Below are positions 10,446 to 20,800 of a stretch of DNA of 64,000 nucleotides, in pieces. A program made the position numbers and the translations under genes. Every line of letters begins with the position of its first letter. The stretch's first letter is position 1. The notes beneath the pieces were generated by a model. The model saw nothing but the letters and a program-made list of their open reading frames with translations. It was not told the origin of the DNA and searched no databases. Source of the DNA: Cylindrotheca closterium (taxonomy: Eukaryota; Bacillariophyta; Bacillariophyceae; Bacillariales; Bacillariaceae); contig CAKOGP040001792.1 of assembly GCA_933822405.4 (NCBI GenBank), forward strand, positions 248,001-312,000, written 5' to 3'.

Positions 10446-12274
10446 CTAGCTGCTATTTTCTGCCTTGATGTCGTCCAACCAACCTTGCAAGATCACGGTA
10501 GCTTGCTTGTGGCCCTCGACGATGTCATCAGTATCAGCTGGATTTGGCCAATGCATTGAAAGGTCACTGTGGTGGGCTCCGTTAGGAAGGTTGATAACAG
10601 CAAGGTTTGGGTTATCAGTTGACAGAATACTGCTCGTAGACCAACCATCTAGCAGACCATTCTGTGAAAGACAAGTAGTAGATAGAAGAAGAAATCAAAG
10701 AAAGCGGGTTAGCATCACATCCGATAAAATCAATTCATTCAATCCACTACAACATAAAACCATTTACTCACCGTGAACAAGATTCTTGAGGCTTGGCTCA
10801 AGTCGTCAAATCCCCACTCGCGAACCATGCGGTCAGGTTTAAATGGGACACCTTCGAATCGTGCTTGACAATGCTCTTGGAGAAATTCAGGGGAATAGGG
10901 TCGAGGAATGAACATGCTCTCTTCCGAGTACGACGCACGAATGATCAAATCCTTGCAACATTGAAACTCCCAAATCTCGCCAGTGAATCCGCCACCAGAT
11001 CCAGAAGTGTCTGCTCCACGAATTGTGGCATTGGGTCCGCTTGGAAGCTCCAAGGTTAGGTCGAAGCACTCGGGCTTGTGGTCGGCTCCATACTCAACCT
11101 CTCCACGAAGATCGTAGAACAGGGAGATCTTCTTCAAGGGTGCATGAATGGGATCTTGGAAAATTTGGCAAGCCCGTTCCAAGGCTGTTTTGGGGCCTGG
11201 TGGATAGTAAGCCATGTTGAAGTCGGCAAAGACTGCTGGGACCAAATAAGTGATGGTTTCACTAATGAATTCTTCAATGGTTTCCATGTAGTCTGGGAAG
11301 GTTTTGGCGCAGAAACCAGTTAATTCAGCAGCCTCTTTGACGGAAGTGTAATAGGTAGTGAGTTCGTCTCTGGCGTCGAAAAGCGTGTCGCGAACGGCAG
11401 CTTCACAGCCAGGCGAGGCAATCTCCGCAACCTCGGACACCTTATCAAAATACGCTTGGGGCGCCACGTTTTGGGCGTAGAGATCCAATGGAGCACTGGC
11501 GGCATAAGAAATATCGATCACATCAGGGAAACGGAATCGCAACATTGCCGACAAAAAGCCAGGGTAAGATCCTCCAAAGGTAATGACGGGACAGTAGTCT
11601 TTGGAAGATTTATCAAGGCTGCATCCAATGCTCTCGCGGATGTATTGAATGAGGTTGACGGCATCCTCTAGGGCCTGGTCGGGTGTCATGAGTTGCACCA
11701 GCTCCTCATTGGTGGCGTTGTGGAATGGCTGCGACGCCCCGTAGAAGCGATGTTCTGGAGAGAGAACAAAGGCCCCGAACTCTTTGGCCAAGCCCTTGTT
11801 GACCCATGGATACAACATTGGAAGAATCAACTCATCTTCCCCGCCCATAATGACAATGATTGGATGCCCAGGTCCCTTCCAATACTTGGAGACCTTGTAA
11901 TAGCGTTCGGACCATGTCTCATCGCTAGAAGGATCCATATGGTCAAGAATTTGCTCATCAAAGTAGAGTTCCTGAGCATCGTAATGTTTGTCCAACAAAA
12001 CATTTTTGTGGTGCTTGTGCTTGTGCTTGCCGTGCTTGTGTTTGGCAGACATTGTCAAGCTAGACTCTTCCGAGTCTCCTCCCATGAAAAGGGCCACACA
12101 CGCGACAACGCACAAGACACTCAGGAACACTCGTGATGTAGTCCCGAGGGCTTGGCGGCGTTGTCCTTCATGAATTACGCTGCTGTCTTCTGGCGCAAGC
12201 GCTTTGAGTGGTTTTTCTTCATCTGCTGATCGATTGACAGCAACGCTTCCGTATCCCGAGTTATTAGATGGCAT
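10446..12274 (-). CDS. S28-family serine peptidase, copy B
   Basis: Exon 1 12274-10772, exon 2 10661-10446, intron 10662-10771 (GTGAGT/TTTCACAG), 572 aa. I chose the ATG at 12274 (MPSNNSGYGS) because it aligns with copy A's start; the frame is open further up to 12328, but that first codon is TTG. A signal-anchor helix (about 37-54, VFLSVLCVVACVALFMG) is followed by a His/Lys-rich stretch (KHKHGKHKHKHHK). Catalytic landmarks are FGGSYPG (near residue 233), LLDGWST (near 505) and NGAHHSDLS (near 530). Copies B and C are clearly closer to each other than to A, in coding, intron and upstream sequence. The enzyme should be a type II membrane or secreted Pro-specific carboxypeptidase; the substrate is unknown. 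Confidence 0.9.
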
Positions 12275-12310
12275 AGTTGTGAGATTATGAGAATGTAAGA
12301 TGCTATGCGG

Positions 12311-12316
12311 TATATA
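12311..12316 (-). promoter_or_regulatory. TATA-like box upstream of S28 copy B
   Basis: TATATA in the context AAGTATATACCG lies about 37 bp before the ATG. The same context is present before copy C, so the element is conserved between the duplicates. Distance to the true transcription start is unknown. Confidence 0.45.
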
Positions 12317-12329
12317 CTTGAGAGTCAAT

Positions 12330-12750
12330 GAATCGGTCTTCCTCCTTCTTGTCTCCCTGAGTCTTTCTTGTTAGAGCGAAAGGATTCGAAAATGTGAGAG
12401 CCTCAAAGATCATTCTGCCGGAGTGATTGGTCGGAGTTGATCAGACGTGTGTTGGTGTCACGAAAATGCAAATGACGATTTTGACTGGAAGATTCGATTT
12501 TTAGAGTACAGATGTAGCTGGAAGATTCGATAATGAAGTACAGATGTAGTCGCAAATAACAACAGAACGGCTCGAAAATAGTACCTTACATGTTGTAGCC
12601 GAGTTTCATCATGGTACTAGTGCTGATCTTGGAACATCGTCTCAGGTGATGGATCTCTGCAAGGTGAGATGCTCCTCGATCTTACAATACATCGAAGTAT
12701 TGCTATATTCTTAATTGTTTTACACTTCTTGTTATCGGCTGAACGCTTTT
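12330..12750. promoter_or_regulatory. Duplicated upstream region between S28 copy B and the oxidoreductase relic
   Basis: This stretch matches 14990-15306 in many blocks, for example TTGGTGTCACGAAAATGCAA, AGTACAGATGTAG and CAGGTGATGGATCTC. It is the older duplicate of the divergent promoter that still serves S28 copy C and the oxidoreductase. Inside it, CTGGAAGATTCGAT...AGTACAGATGTAG occurs twice in tandem (about 12485-12550). Confidence 0.55.
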
Positions 12751-13010
12751 TTCAACAACACAAACTGAAGCCATAATGGTGACCAAATACCACCCATCTA
12801 CCTTTCAACACCAACATATTCTTCAAACACATACTTGACCCTCTCATTATGGTAACAATAACCACCAAATTACCCTTTCGGTCGATCAGGGCTTTGGAAA
12901 TTGTCCCCAATACATCAAGCCCCGCGTTTGGTGGTTTCAGGTTGACTACCAATAGCAACTAGACTGTCTGTCCGGAACCTTCCGTTCCATTGACGTGGAC
13001 AAGGATTTCA
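12751..13010 (+). pseudogene. Truncated relic of the PNPOx-FNR oxidoreductase gene
   Basis: Two blocks match the intact gene at 15307-17247. 12751-12845 corresponds to about 15360-15462, and 12850-13000 to about 15845-15995. The sequence between them, roughly 380 bp in the intact copy, is deleted. In the first block a Trp codon of the intact gene (TGG in HTWPF) has become TGA. Nothing downstream of the second block survives before S28 copy C. No coding function remains. Its plus orientation and its place beside S28 copy B mirror the intact pair (copy C plus oxidoreductase), so a two-gene unit was duplicated and one member decayed. Confidence 0.8.
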
Positions 13011-13133
13011 TCTAAACGTTCACGGTGTAGTAGAATCTCATTAATTATGTCCATGCTTTTAAAAAGCCTTCATACTGGCAAGTCTGTACTATTCGTACAA
13101 TAATGACAAGCACTTCATCTACGTTTGGTCAAT

Positions 13134-14929
13134 CTAGCTACTGTTTTCTGCCTTGATGTCGTCCAACCAACCTTGCAAGATCACGGTAGCTTGCTTGTGG
13201 CCCTCGACGATGTCATCAGTATCAGCTGGATTTGGCCAGTGCATCGAAAGGTCACTATGATGGGCTCCGTTAGGAAGGTTGATAACAGCAAGGTTTGGGT
13301 TATCGGTTGAAAGAATACTGCTCGTAGACCAACCATCTCGTAGACCATTCTGCAAAGACAAGTAGTAGATAGAACAAGAAATCAAAGAAAGCGAGTTAGC
13401 ATCGCATACGATAAAATCAACTCATTCGATGCATTACTTCTTACCGTGAACAAGATTCTTGAGGCTTGGCTCAAGTCATCGTATCCCCACTCGCGAACCA
13501 TACGGTAAGGTTGAAATGGAACACCTTCGAATCGTGCTTCACAATGCTCGCGGTGCCATTCAGGTGAATAGGGTCGAGGGATGAACATGCTCTGTTCCGA
13601 GTATGACGCACGAACGATCAAATCCTTGCAACATTGAAACTCCCAAATCTCGCCAATGAATCCAGCACCAGATCCAGAACTGTCTGCGCTTCGAATTGTG
13701 GCATTGGGTCCACTTGGAAGCTCCAAGGACAGGTCGAAGCACTTGGGCTTGTGGTCCAATCCGTGATTGACCTCCCCACGAAGATCGTAGAACAGGGAGA
13801 TCTTCTTCAATGGCGCATGGATGGGATCTTGGAAAATTTGGCAAGCCCGTTCCAAGGCTGTTTTGGGGCCTGGTGGATAGTAGAACATGTTGAAGTCGGC
13901 AAAGACTGCTGGAACCAAATAAGTGATGGTTTCACTAATGAATTCTTCAATGGTTTCCATGTAGTCTGGGAAGGTTTTGGCACAGAAACCAGTCACTTCA
14001 GCAGCCTCTTTGACGGAAGTGTAATAGGTAGTGAGTTCGTCTCTGGCGTCCAAAAGCGTGTCACGAACGGCAGCCTCACAGCCAGGCGAGGCAATGTCAG
14101 CAACCTCGGATACCTTATCAAAGTAGGCTTGAGGCGCCACGTTTTGGGCGTAGAGATCCAATGGAGCACTGGCGGCATAAGAAATATCAATTATATCTGG
14201 GAACCGGAATCGCAGCAAGGCCGACAAAAAGCCAGGGTAAGATCCTCCAAAGGTAATGACGGGACAGTAGTCTTTGGAAGATTTATCAAGGCTGCATCCA
14301 ATGTCTTTGCGAACGTGTTGAATGAGATTAATGGCATCCGCTAGGGCCTGATCGGGTGTCGCCAATTGCACCAATTCCTCGTTGGTGGCGTTGTGCAATG
14401 GCTGCGACTCGCCGTAGAAGCGATGTTCTGGAGAGAGAACAAAAGCACCGAACTCCTTGGCCAAGCCCGTGTTAACCCATGGATACAACATGGGAAGAAA
14501 AAGCACCCCTTCGCCGCCAATAATGACAAGGATCGGGTTTCCAGGTCCCTTCCAGTACTCGGAAACCTTGTAGTAGCGTTGGGAATATGTCTCGTCGTTG
14601 GAAGGATCCATGTTGTCAAGAACTTGTTCGTAGTAGAGCTCTTGACGATCGTGATGTTTGTTCAACAACACGTTTTTGTGGTGCTTGTGCTTGTGTTTGG
14701 CAGACATAGTAATGCTCGATTCTTCTCCTCCATCTTGGATGAAAAGGGCCACACACGCAACAACGCACAAGACACTCAGGATCACTCGTGATGTAATTCC
14801 GAGGGCTGGCCGGTGTTGTCCTTCATGGTCTACGCTGTTGTCTTCTGGCGCAATCATTTTGAGTAGTTTTTCTTCATCTGCAGATCGATTCACAGCAACG
14901 CTTCCGTAGCCCGAGTTATTGGATGGCAT
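13134..14929 (-). CDS. S28-family serine peptidase, copy C
   Basis: Exon 1 14929-13445, exon 2 13349-13134, intron 13350-13444 (GTAAGA/TTTGCAG), 566 aa. The start at 14929 (MPSNNSGYGS) was chosen as for copy B. The order is a cytosolic head, a signal anchor (VILSVLCVVACVALFI), a His/Lys stretch, then the S28 domain with FGGSYPG, LRDGWST and NGAHHSDLS. It is very similar to copy B across its length, with scattered substitutions, so the duplication looks recent. It diverges from the oxidoreductase gene, with about 380 bp between the two starts. All catalytic residues are present, so the enzyme is probably active. Confidence 0.9.
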
Positions 14930-14968
14930 GGTGGTGGTGAGATTATGAGAATGTGAGGTTGTATACGG

Positions 14969-14974
14969 TATATA
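14969..14974 (-). promoter_or_regulatory. TATA-like box upstream of S28 copy C
   Basis: TATATA in the same context as before copy B, about 40 bp upstream of the ATG. Conservation between duplicates is the main support. Confidence 0.45.
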
Positions 14975-15306
14975 CTTTAGGGTCAATGAATCGGTCTTCC
15001 TCCTTGTCTCTCAGAGTCTTTCTTGTCAGAGTGAAAAGGTTCGAAAATGTGAGGCTTCCAAGGTTTCGGACACCAGGTAGTGTTTGGTCGGAGTTGACCT
15101 GATATTGGCATGATGTGTTGGTGTCACGAAAATGCAATTGACTATTTTGACTGCGGAGGGTTTGATTTTAAAGTACAGATGTAGTCGCTACAACGATCGC
15201 TCAAAAACTGCCTGAGAAATTCATCATCATAACAGTGTTGATCTTGGAAGTTCCTTTCAGGTGATGGATCTCCACAAGATGTGATGCCAATCGATCTCAC
15301 AATACA

Positions 15307-17247
15307 ATGATTCATCAAAGACTTTCTCTACTACACTTATTGATCATCGCTTCCACCCTTTCAACAACAACAACTGAAACCATTATGCTGACCAACGACC
15401 ACATTTCTACCTTTCAACACCAACACATTCTTCAAACACATACTTGGCCCTTTCATCAAGGCGAGCTTCAAGTGCAACTCAAGTTGGGGGCCTACGAATA
15501 CGTCAACTCGTACGCTCCCAAGATTATACGTCCCTTCATGCCCGAACAACACAGGGAGTTTTATAAAAGCCAACCCTTTTTGGTGGCTGCCGCCAGAGAT
15601 GAGAATGGCAAATTGTGGTCGACTCTTCTGTTTGCTTCTACACAATCACCATCAAATCACAGACCATTTTTTGTCCAGAGTCCGGATTCGAAGACTCTGC
15701 TGCTAGCTACCACACCTCTACCAGGAGATGCCTTGGAAGGTTCGCTTCAGGTTGGCAGCGATTTGGGATTGTTGGGAATCGAATTTGCTACTCGACGACG
15801 CAACAGAGTCAATGGTCGAATCATCAGCAATGGCAATAATGACAATGGTGGCAAAAATAACCACCAAATTACCTTTTCGGTCGATCAGAGCTTTGGAAAT
15901 TGTCCCCAATACATCAAGCCCCGCAATCGGTGGTCGACAAGAAGCGACAACACAAACAACAACAATGTCTGCCCAGAACCTTCCGCTCCAGTGACATCCA
16001 CCAAAGAGGGACGACCCAATCGATTGTCCCCAGAACAGTTGGAAAAGGTTCGTCAAGCCGAAACCATCTCTTTGGCCACTGGATACCGTGGCCATGGTGC
16101 AAATCCTGTCTATGGAAACGATGCGTCTCACCGGGGTGGTTCGGCTGGATTTCTGCACGTCCGAGAAGATGCTCGAACTATTATCTTGCCCGACTATAAT
16201 GGGAATCATCACTTCAACACCATTGGGAACCTGATTCTAGATTCCAGTATGGGAATCACAATTCCACTCTACGAAAAAGGTGAAATGATCCAATTGACGG
16301 GACAAGCCACTATTATTTGGGATGACAATCACGAATTGATTGCCCAGCACGTGGGTGCCAAACGACTCATTCAGTTTGTCATTGACCAGGTTGTGGAATT
16401 ACAAGAAGGGAGTTTCCCGTTGCGCTGGGACACCTCACAGCAAGACCAACGAATGACCCTTCAGGTGAAGCGTAGGGTCAAGGAAAGCGACACGGTAGCG
16501 AGCTTTTACCTCTCTAGTGTCCCCGGAGAAAGTCCCAAACTTGCCTCGTTCCAAGCGGGCCAACATCTTCCAGTGACTATTGAAACCCCAAAGGGTTCCT
16601 TGGAACGATCCTACTCGCTTTCCAACTACGATCCCAATGGGGGCGAATACCGCATTTCCGTTCAAAGGGAACCCATGGGCCAGGCGTCTACCTTTTTGCA
16701 TGATTCTATCAAGGTGGGAAGTTTGATTCAAGCCAGCAAACCAGCAGGTGGCTTTGTGTATCCTTCTTCTTCTGAGGACACGACCTTCATCTTTCTCAGT
16801 GCTGGCATTGGAGTGACTCCTGTCCTTTCCATGCTTCATGCATTTGCTGCTGATAAAAGTCGCAAGCAATCCTCAGCTCTCTGGATTCATTCAGCCAAGG
16901 ATAGTGATCATCATCCATTTACTGACGAAGTCAAACTGTTGCAATCTAAAGTACTAGCCAGCGATGACAGCAAATCGATGAAATCCATTGTGACCTACAC
17001 CCGAGAAGAGCAGTCCATTATTGCGCAAGATGACAACGACGAGAATATGGATAACGACCGTAGAACCATTTACCATACGGGCCGTCTCCAGGAAACCTTG
17101 CTCAAGGATCACATAACACCAGCATTATTGGGCACAAAGAATGCTCAAGCTTTTCTTTGTGGACCAACGAATTTTGTAGTGGATATGGAAGGGATTCTCA
17201 TCAACTTGGGAATAGATGCTTCCAAGATTCAACATGAATCTTTCTAA
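15307..17247 (+). CDS. Flavin oxidoreductase: PNPOx-like split barrel fused to ferredoxin-NADP-reductase-type module
   Basis: A single exon of 646 aa. The start carries a hydrophobic signal-like segment (LSLLHLLIIASTLS), so the protein may enter the secretory route. Residues about 45-345 resemble the pyridoxamine-phosphate-oxidase-like split-barrel family, with LVAAARDENGKLWSTLL, LIQLTGQA-type and GNLILDSSMGI blocks. Residues about 375-646 form an FNR-type reductase: FQAGQHLPV, RSYSLSNY (flavin binding, near 434), LSAGIGVTPVLSML (pyridine nucleotide, near 497) and FLCGP (near 617). There is no C-terminal ferredoxin domain. Bacterial proteins with the same two domains exist; they are presumed NAD(P)H-dependent flavin reductases of unknown substrate. 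An Asn-rich low-complexity insert lies near residues 170-220. A decayed copy lies at 12751-13010. Confidence 0.82.
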   Translation: MIHQRLSLLHLLIIASTLSTTTTETIMLTNDHISTFQHQHILQTHTWPFHQGELQVQLKLGAYEYVNSYAPKIIRPFMPEQHREFYKSQPFLVAAARDENGKLWSTLLFASTQSPSNHRPFFVQSPDSKTLLLATTPLPGDALEGSLQVGSDLGLLGIEFATRRRNRVNGRIISNGNNDNGGKNNHQITFSVDQSFGNCPQYIKPRNRWSTRSDNTNNNNVCPEPSAPVTSTKEGRPNRLSPEQLEKVRQAETISLATGYRGHGANPVYGNDASHRGGSAGFLHVREDARTIILPDYNGNHHFNTIGNLILDSSMGITIPLYEKGEMIQLTGQATIIWDDNHELIAQHVGAKRLIQFVIDQVVELQEGSFPLRWDTSQQDQRMTLQVKRRVKESDTVASFYLSSVPGESPKLASFQAGQHLPVTIETPKGSLERSYSLSNYDPNGGEYRISVQREPMGQASTFLHDSIKVGSLIQASKPAGGFVYPSSSEDTTFIFLSAGIGVTPVLSMLHAFAADKSRKQSSALWIHSAKDSDHHPFTDEVKLLQSKVLASDDSKSMKSIVTYTREEQSIIAQDDNDENMDNDRRTIYHTGRLQETLLKDHITPALLGTKNAQAFLCGPTNFVVDMEGILINLGIDASKIQHESF

Positions 17248-17516
17248 AGTAATAGCTGATGTACTGTAACTACTCGTATAGGTACCTAGTCTTTGGCACT
17301 ATCCATTGCGCTACCAAGTACCGGTACTGGGTACATACACAAAACCATTGCGGTTTCCTTGGATTTCTCATTTTCGTGGACAGAAGAAGTCCCGATCGAG
17401 CAAATGGCACTTCCTACGGACGTGTCCGTACTAGGAAATCACCATTTTGAAACCTCTCGTCATCAGTTCGTATGGCATGCATCCAACACCTTTTTGAAAT
17501 CATAATTCAAAACAGT

Positions 17517-17643
17517 CACGAGCTGGTTGGGGGTTGTCGACCACCAAGCCTATAGCCCAAAACGACATCTAAAGTCTTATTGTAGTTCACTAGGGAATTA
17601 AGCTGTGCGCACAAGACAACCTTTGGGGTTCCCTAAAGCCGTC
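17517..17643. repeat. 127-bp direct repeat, left copy, abutting the N gap
   Basis: This sequence, from CACGAGCTGG to AAGCCGTC, is repeated without difference at 17654-17780. It ends at the first N. Confidence 0.95.
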
Positions 17644-17653
17644 NNNNNNNNNN
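17644..17653. other. Assembly gap of ten Ns
   Basis: Ten Ns join two contigs. The length looks like a nominal scaffolder placeholder rather than a measured gap. Confidence 0.97.
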
Positions 17654-17780
17654 CACGAGCTGGTTGGGGGTTGTCGACCACCAAGCCTATAGCCCAAAAC
17701 GACATCTAAAGTCTTATTGTAGTTCACTAGGGAATTAAGCTGTGCGCACAAGACAACCTTTGGGGTTCCCTAAAGCCGTC
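17654..17780. repeat. 127-bp direct repeat, right copy, abutting the N gap
   Basis: Identical to 17517-17643 and starting at the first base after the Ns. Probably the same locus represented twice, not a biological duplication. Confidence 0.95.
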
Positions 17781-17828
17781 ACAACTCTAAATTTCTCATC
17801 GCATTTTTGAAACAATCAAGATTGGAAG

Positions 17829-20800
17829 ATGGACTTTTTCACAGGAGGGAATGACGACGAAGATGATGGATGGGACGACGATGTCGATTTGGATGAATTA
17901 TCCATAGAAGAAGAGACTAGTCAAGATCAGAGATCCTCATATGAAGAGGAGGAAACCAATGATACATCTGTGGCAGCTGTTGGACAAGCAAGTCTTGACA
18001 ATGCCTTGTCGATTGGAGGTGGATTCATGGGTGGTTTCACGCGTTTCATTGACGCAGTGACGCAGCCGGACGACGAAGAAGAAGACGGCTGGGAAGAGGA
18101 TGACAATTTTGATTTCGATGACGACGATGGTGATGGTCAAACTAGTAATGACTGGGAAGAAGGCACGGATGACGCAAACATGACAGCGGACGGCGACCCA
18201 CAACAGCAACAACAAGAGAGTTCCTTGAATGTTTCTGAGCAGGCTATCATGCAACCAGCGTCGTCAGAATCTCAATTGGTGGATGATTCTGGTGACGACG
18301 ATGATGAGGAAGATGAAAGTTTTGTGCCCGATTCTCTTCGAGCCTTCATGGAAAATGCAAGTGCCAAATTGGATGCGGATTTGAGCTTCTTGTCGTCATC
18401 CGACAAAAATAATAATACTAACTCGACCCAAGATACGGACACCAACAACCACAATTGGGTGGGGGCGGATGAAACTAATCTGACAGAGGATGACCAACTA
18501 CAACATCAACAGGAGAGCTCATTAAATGTTTCTGAACAGGCCGTCATGCCACCACCAGCAGAGTCCACATCAGATGACTCTCAATTGGTGGATTCTGGTT
18601 GGGACGATGATTTTGATTTGCAAGATCATGATTTGGACACTCCCAAAGCAGCGGGTGCTGCTGGTGCCAATATTTTTTCCGTTCCGCTGAATGATGTACC
18701 ACCGCCGCCACCACCACCGCAAGAACAATCCAGCTTTGTGCCTCCGCCGCCTCCACCACCACCTGACAGTAAGCAAGGTAGGAGCGTCTCCTTTGACAAG
18801 TCTTTGTCTGTGCCTCCTCCTCCACCACCTCCCCCTCCTCCAGCTGCTCCACCAGCTGACAGTCTCAACGCAGTTGACGTCGACGACAGCATGATGGGAG
18901 AAGCTGGCAGCGGCTGGGACGATGATATTGATTTGGGATTAGATACAACCGTTGAGGATGATGGTAGTAATTATGAAGAGGAGGAGGGGGATAATGGTGC
19001 TGCTACAAATCAAGATGCAGACCAAGAACAAAGCATGGAAGTGGGGGAACAATCTTTGGATCCCAGCACTCCATTGGAGGACAGTACTATGGGTATGTCG
19101 ACTACTGGTGCCATTACCGATAATGAGTACGGAGAAGCTACATTTGAGACAGAAGGAGACGAAGAAGGCTGGGGCGACGATGAAGATGCCCTAGATGATT
19201 TGGATCTGGATGACGATAATGATGATGATACGATGGTAGATCAACAGGAACCTCATCAAATTGACGGGAATACCGGGTTGGAAACTTCTATTGTCGACTC
19301 GACACCACCTCCGCCACTTCCACCACAAGTCCAAAGGGGTGGTGCAGCAATTGCCTCTGAGGCTGCGATCACCATGGATGAAGGTTGGGACGAATCCAAC
19401 TATGCTGATTTGGATGAAGTTGTAGGGGATGTTGTAGACCACGTTCCTGCTCCCTCCGACGCAGGATATGAATTGAAACGAGGACGAAGTCAACTAACGG
19501 ATAATGCTTTGGAAACTGGAGAAGATGACATTTCTCGTGATTCCACTTTGTCGGTGGACAACTCTCGCAGTCAACTGCAACCTCAATCCAATTACAATAG
19601 TAATATGGTGGATCGCACTCCATCCTTGGCATCACCAGCACACGCACGTCGCATGTTCAATTCTGACAGTGTACTAGCGACTCAAAGTACATTGACAGCG
19701 ACTTCGGCATTGGATGATCAGACTGACGAAATGCAATCCGCTTCCTTGGTGGCACTCGGAGGCGCCGCTTCGGTGGGGGATAGTCTTGATTCTGGAGATG
19801 TTGGATCTTCTCAGCAGCAGCAAAGAAGATCAAAGAAAGTTGTGGATCATACCCCTACAGCGTCGAAATCCTTTCATCGCGCTCTGACGATTGATGCTGG
19901 TGGACACTTATCTGTTGGAGAGAGCTTAGATTCGATTGATGAAGAGACAAGTCTTTCGCAAAAGGAAGAAACGACGACCCCAGGAGCTGTTGAAGCTGGA
20001 ATGGGCGTGCAGGGGCTTTCGTTTGCGGCTCAAGAAGCGCCATCCGTTGGAGTCCCATTTGGTTCTTCGCTGACTCCAACGGCGACGCAAGTCCCAGTTG
20101 TAGATCATACCCCCTCCATTGTTGGGGATGGAGCTGCCGGTGCTGCATCGACCACAGTTTTTGGCGGTACCACAATTGGTGGGGAGTTGGGAGAAGGGTC
20201 GAGAGATAGCGTGGACAATGATGAGGAGAATCTGTTTGGGAAAGTTGTGGACCATACGCCCGAGACCCCAGCTACCAAAAAGAAGGCGTCTGCTCAGATG
20301 CCGACTGGCACAAGACTGGAGGACGATACGGTACAGGGGGTGGCGGAAAAGACAGACGTGGAATCAGATTACCGACGTGACGAAGATATGGACGATGAAG
20401 AATCTGCTGGAGCATCTGCCGTTGAAGGCTGTGGCTGGCAGAATGAGGATTCTTCTGATACCAAAGAAAAGCATCTTGTCGACCACGTCCCAAAACAAAA
20501 ACAGAAACGGGTTGCAATGGACGCATCCGTTCGTGTACTTGTAGATACCAACGACGATATGACACAGGTGGATACAATCGCAGAGGGTGAAGCAATGGAT
20601 TTTGGTCCCGTCGTCGATCATCTTCCGCTTAGCACCACCAAGTCAAAGGGCAATTCAGTGGCTGCTTCAATATTGACACAGAATAGCCTTGGAGCTGACA
20701 AGATAGAAGATGATATGGACAACACTACCGTACCTGGCGCATCCATCGCAGAAACGTCAGGTTGGGATGACGAAATGCCAGAGTTGGAAGATGCCTCCAT

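Larger units (their letters stand above)
17248..17828. other. Intergenic region containing an assembly gap
   Basis: No gene was recognised. It holds a 10-N gap (17644-17653) with an identical 127-bp sequence on each side, and GTAC-rich motifs such as AAGTACCGGTACTGGGTAC near 17313-17333. True spacing between the flanking genes is uncertain. Confidence 0.6.

Noticed and set aside
12752..12958. 68-codon minus-strand frame over the oxidoreductase relic
   Set aside because: The same antisense frame exists opposite the intact gene (15361-15645), so its apparent conservation comes from the plus-strand gene.
17517..17780. 127-bp repeats considered as LTRs or target-site duplications of a transposon hidden in the gap
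   Set aside because: Copies are identical, begin and end exactly at the Ns, lack LTR termini (TG..CA), and nothing mobile is nearby. A contig overlap explains them better.
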